From contig JAEBUN010000001.1 in assembly GCA_023014365.1 (NCBI GenBank), positions 1,302,001-1,366,000 of the forward strand: a stretch of DNA of 64,000 nucleotides, read 5' to 3'. Position numbers and translations under genes: made by a program. The notes beneath the pieces are model-generated. The model ran no database searches. It had not been told where the DNA came from and saw only the letters and a list, made by a program, of their open reading frames with translations. The stretch's first letter is position 1; each line of letters starts with the position of its first letter. Source of the stretch: Lepiota brunneoincarnata (lineage: Eukaryota; Basidiomycota; Agaricomycetes; Agaricales; Agaricaceae). Shown here piece after piece: positions 30,627 through 43,785 of the stretch.

Positions 30627-31650
30627 ACTGACAAGCAAAGGGGGTGCCGGTGTATGTCGACTCTCCCCTTTAAATCCCAACTTGGAACGCCTTAGGCCTG
30701 AGGCCTCGTGTTTCAATGTCACACTTTATTAACTAATCATTGTTGGGTAATCTCAGGTACTAACTTTATGTGGAGTATATCACAGCATCCAAAACCTAAA
30801 ACGCCCATCACTGCTGGAACTTAAGAACCGGGGTTTGGAGTACGTTACGGGCGGCTTGCTGGCTGGCCAATGGCAGATTGCAAATATCCAGTTATCGCTG
30901 CCCGAAGGGTGCCGGGTTATTAAGTTCTTGACTTGATTTGATTGACTGATATAGTCACCAGTATGTAATGTATTCGAAACAGTCGTACTTTGAGCTTAGT
31001 CTCTTTTGCTTTGACAGGAATAAGTATTGTTCTCTACGTTACCGGTGTTTAAAGGGTAAGCATCTCACTTGCCTTCCGGAGAGGGCAATCCAGCGTTCTT
31101 ACGAAATGGCTCGAGACGCTGGGAAGGGATCGGGTGTGGTCGCGGATAACGATGACATGGATCTGCCCATTGTTGGTCCCAGATGAGTTTCTCGGTTTGG
31201 GATCTCTATATCCTGCCCGTGGTGGGCTGGAGATTAGGTTCGTTGGTTTTTGGTATCTGTGGTTGTTGTTTCCATCGCAGTGCCACGCGTGGATCACAAA
31301 CCAAGTGAACATAGACAGCACTTGTATTCCTGGTTATGAAAGACGATAGAGAAACGGAGGTGTGTGGATATCCAATGGATCTAGAAATGGCATGCCCAGA
31401 AACAGCCCAAAGTCCATCCTATTAGCCAGGTACCACAAAGCTCGGGTCTCACCTTAAAATGGGTATTCAGATATTCATGATCCGCACTTGGTGTTATCAT
31501 AGAGCACCGCCGCTCTTTCGCGGCTTCCCTTTCTTTGTTACTGGCGCTCGCAGGCCGGCGAATTCTCTGCGTGGGTGGTAAGTTGGGCGAGTATGGGAGG
31601 CTTACACGCCTGAAGCCAGTGGTTCCAGCAGGTTAACATTGTTCGAATAC
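30627..31650. other. No recognised gene
   Basis: A plus-strand frame at 30968-31186 contains a basic CLPERAIQRSYEMARDAGKG segment but no family is evident. Sequence near 30,830-30,900 is shared with the upstream side of the dead paralogue at 24.9 kb. Confidence 0.35.
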
Positions 31651-32519
31651 ACTGAGGGACAATTTCTGTGAATATATATAACAGCCTGGCTGGGTCCGCT
31701 GATATATATGATACATACCTTTCTCAACAGAAACCGACTTCAACTGTGCCCCAATCTCCTTCTCGAGCTCTTTGACCACTATTGACGGTTCTTTCCATGA
31801 TTCTTTAAGCAATTGTATGGAGGTACCTCCGTCCTTGTGGAATTGTCGCATTTTTCGATGAGGAGAGCGGCTTTGTTGGGCAAATTGAATTCAGGCTGGA
31901 GTTGTGGATGGACGGCATCAGGACCACGGGGGTCTAGCATCGGATTTTATCGTGTGCCCGGAATTTCGAGGTAGAACTCGGCATCAATTGCCGTGTGAGT
32001 AGGATTGCGATGTCGCGTAGCTCACGGCGTAGACAAGTCAGCGGTTGGCACTGGTATTTGTACCTGTAGCTGTTGGTTGTGAGCGTACAATATCTGGGGA
32101 TGAGGAGCTCTGTTATGGTATTCAAGGCATGGAGAATGAGAAGGATCGTTGTTGGTAGTTGCCTCCTTAGTGATGATTCTGGAGCTACCGGGAGGCACGA
32201 TTTTTGTCGATAGATTACTGCCTTGCAATCATTACGCGTTACTACTTATCTCCTGAGGTAGGTGAGCACATACCCATGAGGACATCGCTGCTATAGATAG
32301 AGTTGGCGACGGCTCCGTAAGAGGGTTTGGTGCTGTTTGTGGAGTGTGGAGACCCAAAGACCCGCTCGGCCTTGCTGGAAAGGGAAATGAGGCTCGTTGC
32401 TGGTTTGTTTCTGGGGTGTTGTCAACATTGTCAAGGTGCGCGGCGGGCGTATGATCGTTGGATAACACTGTGTCGCGGGCATGCAAGAAAACGGAGGAAC
32501 GAGTTAAACTACGATTCAT
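31651..32519 (-). CDS. Possible multi-exon gene of unknown function
   Basis: Tentative. On the minus strand an N-terminal Pro/Ser/Thr-rich exon starting at 32519 (MNRSLTRSSVFLHARD) reaches a GTATGT donor near 32276. A next exon (NLSTKIVPPGSSRI..ILYAHNQQLQVQIP) follows to a GTGAGC donor near 32025. A further exon contains PQLQPEFNLPNKAALLIEKC. The chain of consistent splice signals and unbiased composition suggests a real gene, but no family is recognised and the ends are uncertain. It could also be unrelated short frames. Confidence 0.25.
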
Positions 32520-33413
32520 TTACGTCATTCTTTCCTCGGAGGATGAATATTGAATATTGAATTACGACTGGAACTATCGCCAATTCATTGCTCTACGGGG
32601 TTCTCGGCTGCAACGGAAGGGATCTGCCTCATTAGAACGAAGTTGGACAATCAGCGTTACGATGCAATATGAAGGAAGCTACAGCTTCCTGGCTCTCCCC
32701 CCCTGCTTCATGTTGATGCAGGCATGCTAATATATTTGCTAGGTCCTGCCCCACTCTTTTTCTTGTGCTTTGGATTGGCGTCATATGGTCGTCGTCGTCA
32801 TCATCGAAGTGAGGAATCGACATGGATGATTTCCCAGGCCTTCGTAGAACTTAGATCACGTTTACCTGCCGCTCTTTAACAAACTGATGACTATATATCT
32901 ATCTATTACAAAGTAACAGAGGCATTTCTGAACCCATACATACAGCGGGCACAGAGGACATAGCCTAATTTTCGGGTTTGGTATGATTGAAACGGAGTGT
33001 CGAAATATCTCTTGTAACAGTGCTCTCCGAGAACTTGCAACCAGCGATTCGAAGATTGAGGATTAAACGAGTGCCCTGATGGCCAGGCTTGAGAATTTAG
33101 TATGCCGAGCTTTAGAAAACTCACGCAAATGGAGTAGATTAAGGCAAGCCATCTGATAAGTACGTTGAGCGAAGCTGTTGATCATATGAACCCCTAGATA
33201 ACTCACAATCCCCAATTGACCGAAGCGAGATCATTATTGCTGCTGATTTTACCAATTCCGGGCAAGGTTATGAACCCGAAGAAACTCATAACTAATAAGT
33301 GCTGTAAGCGTCAAGGTAGGCAGTGGATCGAGATTTTAAACTCACCAAGGATGCTGTGTGAAGTTGCATCTTTTGAATGAGTGAACCTGACTGAGATTAA
33401 ACAGGAAACTCAC
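32520..33413. other. Tail region of DUF6533-type gene or intergenic
   Basis: Short minus-strand frames at 32632-32823 (with a run of six Asp) and 32906-33124 could be cytoplasmic-tail exons of the gene starting at 34780, but the splice chain could not be settled by eye. Confidence 0.3.
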
Positions 33414-34780
33414 GGAATGAAGAATAATGTGCCATCCCTGTAGAACACGTAGACAACAGGCATTACACACCTCAGTTGAAATGCTCCTGGGAATGCTCTG
33501 GTCCGTACGTCCCGCAATGTGTGGAATAACTTGCCCAGAGTGAGGGAAATTTCCACAGCTTTAGTTCCATATTAACAGAAGTCACCGTTCGATGAGAGGA
33601 AGAACTGACTGTTGCTAAATAAACGGCAAATCCTGTCGATAATAGTGTTAGAAAAGCATGATAGACAAATATCACTACATACCATGAAGCCCTGTGGCTT
33701 AAGCCATAGACTTTCACTAGTGCTGACTGCGAGGGAACAGACTGGACGCATCCACCATCTGGAGTAGACGAAAGAACATATTTATGGTCGAAGATTGCGC
33801 TGGGAACGTAGTATAAGATGGCACCCTGCGTGATACCATCATTCAATGATATTGTATATCGAAGACATTAGTTCAGAATGCACGAACCGCTAACTCGACT
33901 GCAGATGGAAACGCCGCGACCGGTGAAATCTCGAACTTGTTTGGGGGAGTATATTCTCACCTGCCATCGCAAATAAGAGAATAATGGTCACCGAGAGGCG
34001 ATTACTATAGAGCGCCCTGAGCCTCATCACGAGGAGCGTCTTGATGACTGAAGTATATCCAATGTCTATGAGGCTGCAGGGCCAATCACGTTGGATCGTG
34101 GGACCATGCTCGTGGAGTAGTGGCTCACAATCGAATTACTTCGGTAATGACTTGGGACCTGCCAGGAGCGAATTAGGTGGTCAAAAGCTATGGTCATGAG
34201 CGCCATAGAGAGGCACTCACAGTTGAAACCCGTTCAAATCATTGCAGTTATAAATATACCCATAGAGAAAGGAAAAGGACGCTGGAATAAAGGCATGGAG
34301 ATCCCCTGTGCGGACATGAATATACGGTCAAGGAATAATGAGTGGTTGAAGGCATACTGTAGAGCCCTAGGCTAAAAGGGAATAAGAAACGGAAAGCGAA
34401 CCAGAGTTTCATTCACATACGCGAATACCACAATAGCTGCATATCGAACGTAGACGTAGATAAGTTTCGTCAGCGAAAGAGAACCGCTTCATGTCTACAT
34501 CAACTTGGAATCCTTCTAAATGGGCGGTGACACCACACCTGTAAATGTGTTTGCTCTAAACGAAAAATTCAGTCGATGTGTCCCCTCAAGAATCCGTTCG
34601 GACCCTCACCTCCTTTTCGATTAACAAAACAGAGTCATAGACGATACAGGCGATTGCCGCTACTACAATCTTATTCAGTACGCAGATGTCTTGATTCACG
34701 CGTCACTCACCGCAGCCATAGCTATCCCAGAGGGTAGCCTGTGTGACCTGAACAACGTAGAGGGTCAGATCAGTATCCAT
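33414..34780 (-). CDS. DUF6533-type seven-helix membrane protein (multi-exon, 3' end unresolved)
   Basis: ATG at 34780-34778. A first exon of 70 nt reads TLYVVQVTQATLWDSYG. An intron from GTGAGT (34710) to GTAG (34663) gives the same phase-1 junction as the 30.6-kb paralogue. Next come VAAIACIVYDSVLLIEKE, a GTGAGG intron, and the exon KLIYVYVRYAAIVVFAY. Further exons read LVMRLRALYSNRLSVTIILL, the typical third-to-fourth helix region, then an extracellular Cys-containing segment and SWYVVIFVYHAFLTLL, then VVYVFYRDGTLFFIP ending at a GTGAGT donor (33413). This is the best preserved of the three tandem paralogues. The last exon(s) lie below 33,413. Confidence 0.68.
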
Positions 34781-35480
34781 GGTCGAGCCCAAGTTGTCGA
34801 GCCCCGCCGGGAAAGCAAGGAATATATACAAACGTACGAGCCGCCCAGTCGTATTGGAGGGTTACCATTTCCCTGATGCTCCTCATGCCGATGTGGTGTA
34901 TCAAAGCCCGAGGGTGAGGGGAGTAAACAGAAATAGGTAGCGTGGGAGGTCACCGGAAGTGCGGCAAGCTGCAAGTTTTTGACCAAAGATGCGTATGTGG
35001 TGTACACGGTCCTAAGTTCTAACCATTCCACCACAGCCAGATCACCTAGACTACTAGTGGAACCGGGGGAGACTGAGCGTTATATTTGGACTGCTCCTCA
35101 TAAAATGATTCACGGATCATGTCCTTAAGTCCGGAAGCAGGAATCATGGAATTTATAGCCTGGCCAATGCCTAGCTGAGACGGCAAAGGGAGTATCAAGG
35201 GTGAGCGGCAGCGGCCTAGGGCGTTTACTAAAGCACTGTGCTGCGTAAAGTAGCATTAAATAGCTTGTTCTCGTCAATCAGCCACGAGGGGAAACAGCAA
35301 GACACCAAGCGGGTGTGAGACGGGCTCATGAGGAGGAGGCAGCGAGGTGGTACCGCTGCTGGTCGTGGGCCGCTATTGTGGTTTGCACTCTGGTCCGGAT
35401 TTTGCAGCACGTGCATTTTCTCAGCCCCTATCGCGATATCAATTATCTCCCAAGCGCTTGTCGAGCCCTGCCCCTTGACC
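34781..35480. other. Intergenic between DUF6533-type gene and DcpS
   Basis: Divergent promoter region of about 700 bp. No additional gene recognised. Confidence 0.5.
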
Positions 35481-36677
35481 ATGTCTCATTCAACAGCTCC
35501 AAAAACAATTGAAGCGTTGCGCACCTTTGAATTCGATAGAATACTGAATGAAGATACCCTAACTCACACCATCATCTTTCTGGGCACATTATCCCACCCG
35601 GAGGGACAAGGGCGTGTTCAAGCTATCGTACGGATCGAAAAGACAGCCTTGGACCCTAAACAAATGCCAAATATATTTGAAACTCAAAAAGGCATAGCGA
35701 GAGTGCAGTTGGAAGAAAGCACTGACATTGTATGTATGCGCTATTAGCCAGAATTGGAATATTGATGATATGATTGGTGACAGTATACCTGGATGTTCGG
35801 TTGGCTGGGACCAGAGAGGGAACGTGACGTGAAAATCAATATTATATGCCCTGCGACCGAGGTCCACATAAGAAAGGTTGAGTATCCCTCGTGAACCCTT
35901 TATCCACAATTACACTATGTTGAACAAACAGACAGTACACAAAGCAAGAGCAATTGATGGTTCGTGAAAGCCCTGAATTGTATGAGAAAGTTGTCAAGCC
36001 ATATATCTGGGCCTTCCCTACGTCGAGAACACAATGGTAATTCGGGCTCTCGTTTTGAATCGACAATTATTCACATACCGCTACTCAGGGTTGAGAACAT
36101 CCTCACCGGCGTTTCCGAGCGTGATAAGGTCCTTGTTTCAACTCCGGATTTCGTGATCCTCCCGGATATGAAGTGGGACCTCACAATCGTCTCGTCCTTG
36201 TACCTGGTAGCGATTGTCCAAGATAGATCCATTCACAGCCTTCGCGATTTACGAAGGAAACATATTGGCCTCTTACAGAATATCCGCACCGAAGCAGAAA
36301 AGGTGGTGGAACAAAGGTGGGGACTCGGTAAGGGCTCACTCAGGATGTATATACACTACCAGCCAAGTTATTGTGAGCTCCTCCTCTTGAGGCTCTTTCG
36401 ACCTCACTGACATCGCATGAAGATCATTTTCATGTTCATATTGTCAACGCCAACTACGCAGGACTCGTGGGGATGAGCGTCGGGCAAGCATATTTGCTTG
36501 ACGATGTGATATCACTGGTGGGTCATTTCACTTGTGGTATTCATGTATAGGCCTAACGATTTGAAGCTTGAAATTGATCCCGAAGAAGGCCCGGGAATGT
36601 TCGAAAGGATGACTCTCACGTATGGTCTGGGTAATCAGCATGGATTATACGAAGATATGAAGGCGGCTTTAGCTTAG
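35481..36677 (+). CDS. DCS1: Scavenger mRNA decapping enzyme DcpS (m7GpppX diphosphatase)
   Basis: Six exons: 35481-35729, 35784-35876, 35936-36036, 36089-36372, 36423-36517, 36567-36677, all with GT..AG introns of 50-60 nt. The N-terminal swapped domain begins FEFDRILNED and contains GRVQAIVRIEKTA. The central part has GWLGPERERDVKINIICPAT, YEKVVKPYIWAFPTSRTQW and LPDMKWD. The C-terminal HIT domain has HYQPSYY followed by HFHVHIVNANYAG, giving the catalytic histidine triad, then the C-terminal GMFERMTLTYGL. The enzyme hydrolyses the cap dinucleotide left by 3'-5' mRNA decay, in cytoplasm and nucleus. The ATG at 35481 fits family length; an upstream in-frame ATG at 35328 would add an unrelated hydrophobic stretch. 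Confidence 0.95.
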
Positions 36678-38164
36678 CCTGATAGGATCTCTACAGCTCG
36701 TCTGTCCGGCGCGCGTTATACCAACAAATTCCCGGTCTAAGCTAAGAATATAAATAATACCATGGCCACCTCCAGGTCGTTGGGGCAGTCGTGCCAAGCT
36801 AAAGAGTCACTGGTATGGTCTAGCGGAATCGTGATTATGAGTTCTCCTGACATAGCCGGACGCGACTCTTCACTAGAGCTCTTATGTTTGAGCGATATCT
36901 TTGAGGGGAGGGACGAGATCCCCGAGATTTGTCTGCCAGCGCACCAGCCTATTTCCGAGATGAGGTGGTTTGTTCGTCCATCAGAAGTTAACTTATCAAA
37001 GTACCACGCAAAATGGTCTAGACTCTAGCTTGAGAATTCGTATGCCTACAAAACGTCAGTTGTTATCCCCTTTTCTATCATTTTGATCTGCTCAACCTTA
37101 AGTTTCTTCGCATCATTCCGGGAACATCTCGTGCTCTCTCCCACCTACACCCTAGTGATGGGTAGAGCTATCGAATGACCTATTACTAAAGTAGTTGTCA
37201 CCTACCGTTGTTCAACTTTAGCAGGGTGCAAGCACAGTTGCTGGATTCATACCACCTAAAACTCGTCGTAGCAAATCATTTTACCTTGAGCCTCATATCC
37301 ACGTTTCAACCAAAGTACCTCCGGCCGGTCGAGACCTGTGCAGCCTCTCTTTCTATCGGCTTATCAAACCTCATTCCTTTTACGCAGAAGCTTGATGTTG
37401 GTCTTGGGAGCCCGCTGAATTATTGCAGTAAGTATCTTCTGCTCGGACACAATTGACTAGGGCCAAGGCTGCTATTGGAAACTCATCATTCGAGATACTT
37501 CAGTTCGTGTTCTGGTTAAGTCATCAGTTCTGAGCCGTTATGCAGCAGAATTAGAGGTCGGGCGTCCCAATTGTGTATTGCATAATGACAGGAAGTCCGG
37601 GAATCCAGGCATGTTTTGTGTGTTGATAGCCTGATCCGTGGCGGACGAGTGATTGGGCTATGAGCGCGACTGGAACACGTGGCTGCGTTTGATACCATCA
37701 GCTGACTCTGAGCAGATCACCGGAGTGTCCGACACACCCTCCGATCCTTAAAGCACCTCCAACTCCATACAGCGGGCTATGCAGTGAGCAGACTTTCCGT
37801 ATTTCCCGAACAATCCGGACCTCCCAATAACTAAGCTGCGGCCTTGCTACCTTGGGTCCCCGAAGGCTGTTCAATTTCCCCAAGATGTGTTCTATTTATT
37901 CATGACCCAGGCACCAAGGAATCAAGATGTGTATATGTATGTAACCCGAGGAACCCTTCAGTCCTCGTCGCGATTTAACGTGATCACTCTGACATGCTAC
38001 GGCGTCATTTGTGTGCATATTTACTTATCCCCCAATGTCATATTCCAGTGCTCCGATAGCCCCCTTCTTCTTAAGATCTCCACCCCCCCCCCCCGAGCCC
38101 ACCTCGCGCGTTCTGAACCGAGTCCAGAGTGAAGCGGTATATAGCCAGGTGGTTTCGTGTGGCG
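36678..38164. other. Region without a recognised gene
   Basis: About 1.5 kb. Plus-strand frames at 36762-37028 (88 codons) and 37208-37456 (82 codons) have no family signature. A C homopolymer of 12 bases lies near 38083. Confidence 0.4.
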
Positions 38165-40698
38165 ATGAAACCACTCGACGCATTCCGTCCAACTTTTGTC
38201 ATGTTTCTATGGCTTGCAGGCACGTTATTCCTGGGCTCTGTGGCGCAGGCCGATGTGTTAGTGCAGGTGCAGAGCCCCCTCGAAACAAGGAAGCCGGGAC
38301 CCACGACGCAGGACTGGGAACAATTGAAGAGTGAAGTTGGAGGTCGGCTGTTCCTAGGGGAGCCTTTAGTCAAGCCCTGTTTCTCAGGCTCCTGGAACTC
38401 GTCAGACTGTCTCACCGTGCAGAATGGCTATTTGGACGAACGTGAGTGCTCAAGGCTGGGGACAGATATGCCTCTGGTTTGGTCCCGGGTTTAATTCGGC
38501 TGACCTTAATGAATAGTGACGAGGACCAATTCTCCTGGAGCGTACATCCAGACTCAGTGGGAGACGTGTCAAAGCTCAGGAGAGCAATGCCTCCTAAATT
38601 ATCTCAACCCATATGACGCCCAACCTGCTCTACCACCTCGCATGTGTGGTATTGGGAGCATTCCAAAATATTTCGTGAGCTGCCGAGCTACCGCACCTAC
38701 TCTACGAAACTAATGCTCCGCCCAGATTGATGTCAAAAACCCAGATGATGTTGCCATCGCATTCAATTTTTCGAAGGAAAACCAGGTTCCACTCGTGATT
38801 AAGAATACTGGTGTAAGTGAAGTGGTACTGCACAATTGCTCAGTCTCTGACCAGTAGCCTAGCATGATTACAAGGGAAGGAGTAGTGCGCCAGGATCTCT
38901 TGCGCTCTGGGTGAGTGACCCTTCCCCGGATCCAAAACCTGAAGACCTAATCCTGTTGCAGACCCATAATCTCAAAGACGTGTGTTTGGCCCACATATAT
39001 CACTTGAGCCATTCTCATTTACTGCTAGATCAACTATTCCCCGAACTTTGTTCCTTCGGGGTGCTCCTCGAAGCCTCGCCAAGCAATTACAGTCGGGGTA
39101 TGTATCTGGTCAATATTCTTACCGGCCCTACCGTTTTTCATATGTTGCATAGGCGGGTGTTCAGTGGGGCGATGCGTACGCTTTTGCTGAAAGTCATAAT
39201 ATAACGATAGTTGGAGGTAAAAGCTGTTGTTTCCACCACTCTACCAGACCATACTTACGGGAGCATCGTAGGAAGTGACAAAGCCGTCGGCGTTTCAGGG
39301 GGATGGTTACAAGGGGGTGGGCATAGTGCCTTATCTCCGAGCCTGGGCCTTGGGGTTGACAGAGTCGTGAGTGAAATGTCTTGCAATACCAATATTTCTC
39401 TGCAACTGAAAGTGCTCCAGCTCGAGTACCAAATCGTTACACCTGACGGGAAGCTGCGAGTTGCCAACGAATGCCAGAACACTGATTTATTTTGGGCTCT
39501 CCGCGGAGGCAAGCACTCTTTCTCATCGAACCCGGAGATTGTCTGATTATAATTTCCGAAGGTGGAGGAGGGACATTCGGCGTGGTACTCCAAAGCACCA
39601 TTCTTGCATCCCCTCAACTTAAGCTCCAAACACTTATAATCACTTTTGCGCCTAACACGACTCTAACTCGCGAGATGTGGACTATCATGGCTGATAATGG
39701 GCTCAGGTGGGGGAAGGAAGGATGGGGAGGATTCTCCACAGCGAACGTTATCATCCTCCTGAACCCGAAGTTATCATCAAGTGAGGCCGAATCATCATTA
39801 TCACCTCTACTCGACTTTGGGAAGAGGCTGCAGGGAGCCAACTCAGCAAGGACCCAAGTTATCTTCACGGAGTTTCCTTCGTGGGGAGCATTCTTCCAGG
39901 CTTTCACTAAGGACTATGTCGCGGTATGTTCTACACCTCCTTGGACTTAACCATAGTTTTTCCGACCGCCTTTCCCTCTAGGCCGTCGGATCGAATTTAG
40001 CTCTCGCCTCTCGTCTCATCAGCAAGTCGGTCTTTGAGACTGCCGAGAAAAAAACGGCGTTAGTTTCCGGCCTGTTGGCGGCTGATGCAGCAACACCGGG
40101 GCTTATTATTCTGGTCTCTCCTCCATCCGCTTACCCTCACCAACCTGGTGCGACTAGTATCACAGAGGCGTGGAGGTCAAGCTTGTACCATGTCACGGTT
40201 ATTTCGAAGTGGACTTGGAACGCCACGCTAGCTGAGAAAAAGGCACATTACGAGGCTGCCAGTAAGTCAATAGACAACTTGAGAAAAATAACGCCAGATG
40301 CGGCATACCTGGTCCGTCGATCGTTTCATCGAGCCTTGGAGTATTCCTAACACCAACGATATCTCTGCAGAATGAGGCAGATGTATACGAGCCCAATCAC
40401 GAGGGTATGTGTGCTAACTCAATCAGTCACGCTCATGCTTACCTTGTGTTCTAGTTTCATTCTGGGGAAAGAATTACCCGGAGTTGTTACGGATCAAGAA
40501 GAAATAGTAGGTCTCCCCACCTCCAACCAGATTTATACGACTTATCGGCACCCACCGTAGTGATCCTAATCACCTTCTGGACTGCTGGCATTGCGGTCAG
40601 ACTTTCCTGATGTTTTGTTATTATAATGTGGGAACTAATATATCCTTCATATAGTTGGGTGGAACCGGGAAGACTCACGTTTCGCTTGCTATGTGTGA
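38165..40698 (+). CDS. Secreted FAD-linked oxidoreductase (FAD_binding_4 plus BBE domain)
   Basis: A multi-exon gene with a signal peptide at residues 1-29 (hydrophobic FVMFLWLAGTLFL ending VAQA). The FAD-binding domain shows GAYIQTQWETCQ, IPKYF..NPDDVAIAFNF, VIKNTGHDYKGRSSAPGSL, GVQWGDAYAFAESHNITIVGG, GVSGGWLQGGGHSALSPS, TPDGKLRVANECQNTDLFWALRGG and GGGGTFGVV. The C-terminal BBE motif is NYPELLRIKKKYDP followed by LDCWHCVGW, ending TGA at 40696-40698. These enzymes oxidise alcohols, sugars or secondary metabolites outside the cell or in the secretory path; the substrate here is unknown. All junctions I checked have usable splice sites, except one 5' site that would read GTCCGT near 40311. 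The ATG at 38129 would lengthen the signal; 38165 is preferred. Confidence 0.9.
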
Positions 40699-41042
40699 GT
40701 ATGTCTGGTGCATCTGCTTGGTCCCCGTCAAGTCATGTAGCAACATCAACATATATCCCTATTTGTTTTAACTCGTTGCATTATGCAACGGTATTTGTTT
40801 GACCTATGATGAATTAGTAGTAGTCGTAAAATATTAATGTTACTAGTGTCCACAATGCATAATAATGGATTTCTTTCTTATACATATGTAGGCCCTCAAT
40901 CATATCACACCAGACGAACGAAAAGTGAGAATAATAACCACCGGGCGGAACCACGGTAATAACATGCAAGGAGGGGCAGTAGAGGATCCCTGCACCTTGC
41001 CATCAAGGTTGAACCAAAATATCCGCCACTACATATGTCCTG
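40699..41042. other. Short intergenic between convergent genes
   Basis: 344 bp separate two tail-to-tail flavoenzyme genes. AT-rich 3' sequence; nothing else seen. Confidence 0.5.
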
Positions 41043-43615
41043 TCATATTTTCATCCTGTAGCGCTCGCCAAAAATCCCTTCTTCAATTGCTTTTATTTCT
41101 GCGGGATCCAAGATTGTTAATGGAGGACATGGAACGCGAACATGAATTGGCTCACGTAGGGCCAAGTGCTTCGAATAGAAACGACACGCTGCAAGGGCCC
41201 CTGGTTCAAAAGAAACGATCAGCATTTACTTCGAATCAAAACCCTATAGACGCACCCATCATGTACCAAAGGTTTGGCACACCAAGGTCGCGATAAATAC
41301 CGTTAACCTCTCCTTCTTCGTCCATACCCCAGATCTCGCCTACGTCCTTGAATATCTCTGGATCCGAGATCTGCTTGACAGCAGCCCGAGCCGTGTCAAG
41401 ACTGCCTCGGTATCAGCCACTAACATTCGGTAGCAGAGGGAGCAAGAAACTCGAACCCGGTACAAAACACGACAACGTCAGCGGGGAGCTCGCTCTTGTC
41501 CGCAAATTTAAGTCCGGTCTCAGTGAACCTCTCTAGTAGGCTGTCGTTCTTTAGTTTTATTTTACCATCTATGACATATTGGCATCCACCGACGTCTTTG
41601 TGGTTTTATCAGCAGCGGCAAGTGCATTGTTGGTAAGGTGCCTACCGCGATAGTGACCTCCGGTCCTCAGAGATTCGACTAGGTAAGCACCGGTGTCGTT
41701 ATCTCCTTTAGTGAGCTTGAAACCGACTCGGCGAAGACCTTCCAATGTTTCTCTGACAACTGGTTGAGACCACGGGTATAAAAGGGTTATTTAGGCTCGT
41801 ACTTGTCGGCTTCTTCTATCACTTTTCTCGATCGATGGTTGAGGCCAGCGTTCAGGAGTCCGGGGAATGATGCCCATATTCTGTCAGCAACTACGGTTGG
41901 CGGTCCACCCTCTACGAATATGCCTAGTAAACATGAGTGGGGCCCTCGAAATCTGGAGCTCGGAGGGACTTTTACCTGCAGTTAGGACGGGGACACTGTT
42001 CTTCACTGACACCACGTGTGTGGGGCCCCGTTGAACCATGGTGACGTCTGCAAGTTCCGTTCAGTGCCGGAATAAAGGATGGATCGAGATATGTGTAGCT
42101 CACGCACCGACGCCATGATCATAATAATCCACCCCGAGGTCGTGAGCTAGTGACCGCTGAGCTTGGAACATGGGGTTGTGATAAATATTTTACCAGAGTT
42201 GGCAGCTCCAATCAGGACAACTTTTTTCCCCAAGTGATCTGTGGCTTGCTTGTGCTGAGTGGAATGCAGTATTTGGCCTTGGAACCTTTCCTGAACGCAG
42301 GTTGGCACTAACAGGACCAATTTAGAGGGGCTGGCCTTACCATTCCTGGGTAAGTAGGCGTAAACGCCATTCCTCCTGAGAAACCTATGGCAAATACAAC
42401 ATGTTTTACTGTGAAGATCCGTTTGAATTGTTTGGGTCCTTCAACCTGCACAGTGACGTTGTATCCACTCGAGTTGTTCTTTTCGATCCAAGAAACGGTT
42501 GAGGACGTCCATATATCCAATTCCATAGATTCCGCGTAAAACTCAAGCCAATCTGCAAGCTATGAAAATGTTGGCGGGGTGGATCAGTTTTAGATATTTG
42601 TTAAGGATACCTCCTTTGCAGGACTAAACACAGGCCAATTTTGTGGGAAACTAGAAGGCGTAATGAACTTGTCATTCATATCCCGTTGTGATGACAACCC
42701 ACGGGATATAAGGCATGTGGTTAAGCCCTATAAAAGCATCTGAGGGCCTAGGCAGGGCATTATTCGTGAAGTCGACTCACAGACGGGATCATGGAGGCGG
42801 AGAGCCTTATAACGGTTCCTCCAATTATCACCCACCCTTTCATTCCTCTCAATGATCAAATTCGGGACTCCTAACAACTTCAATCTTGCAGCGACGTCTA
42901 AGCCGCTTTGGCCGGCACCTATAATAATCACAACGGGATCATTATCTTTAAAACACTTCTGCTTCTCCCGAAGGCTCTGCCATTCGCCGAAATCAAGGTT
43001 TAGATTACGCAAGTGGCCTATCTTTTCGGGGAAGCCTCTGAGACCCTCGAGGTTGGTGAATATAGTGTGCCCCTTCCATCGGAGCGCTTGTTGCTGGTCG
43101 GGGATAGGAACAAGTCGGAAGACCCCCGACGCAAGACCGACTTTTGTTTCAAACGTGAACATGCCCGTGATCCAGGCCATGTCAGGGCCTGGCTTGTTGA
43201 AGAGTGGCGCAAGGCCTTGATCATCATTTGTCGTTTTCAGCTCCAAGTTGCTAATCTGAGCGTTTGCGAGGCAATCGGTCAAGAACTTGTGGATCCTATG
43301 TGTACCCTCGAATGTCCGGAAATCCCATGTAAGTGCGAGGAGGTCCCGCCAATAGACCGAAACTTGATCTGCAGTCTCAGGACGAGTAGAGTCGAAGGTC
43401 GATTGGATGAGAAGATTAGTGATCCCATCGATATCACTGGACACAACCCCGTTTGCAAATTCGGCAAACCAATCGGTTGCAATCGTTAGGGCGTCAATAT
43501 CACTCGGAATACTGGAGACTCCGAGCTTATTGAGGGTCGGTAAAGGAGCTTCGGATGGATGGGGAGTTGGGCCAACAATCATAGAGAAAGATGTGGAAAT
43601 GAGTGCGCATCCCAC
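41043..43615 (-). CDS. Flavin-dependent monooxygenase with N-terminal NTF2-like domain
   Basis: The first exon of 295 codons has an N-terminal NTF2/SnoaL-like part (about 45-180), then the FAD Rossmann motif VVIIIGAGQSGLDVAARL (GxGxxG at 233-238) and ERNERVGDNWRNRY. After introns come LADWLEFYAESMELDIW, the FMO-type FxGxxxHS motif (FQGQILHSTQH), a second nucleotide motif VVLIGAANS / AHDLGVDYYDHG, GPPTVVADRIWASFP, and the C-terminal CRFYSKHLAL joined over an intron to QIKAIEEGIFGERY. The stop is at 41043-41045. It is a cytosolic NADPH-dependent oxygenase of the YUCCA/FMO-like fungal group; the substrate is unknown. The start may instead be Met12 (43582). It is tail to tail with the secreted FAD oxidoreductase. 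Confidence 0.88.
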
Positions 43616-43785
43616 TACATCTACTCAAAAGAAGTCAAGATTGCTAAGTAAGGGAATCGGCCAGATATAAGTGATCGAAGGAGGGTTCTGATTGCTCTGC
43701 AAGAAAAGGCCACTCCCACCCGCAAGAAGGCGTTTACGCTGACGTACTGTCGTGTAGTCAGCATAAATGATCCGAGCTGGACCAG

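Noticed and set aside
35328..35480. N-terminal extension of DcpS from an upstream in-frame ATG
   Set aside because: The added stretch is Arg-rich then hydrophobic, unlike the family, and the ATG at 35481 fits the usual N-terminus.
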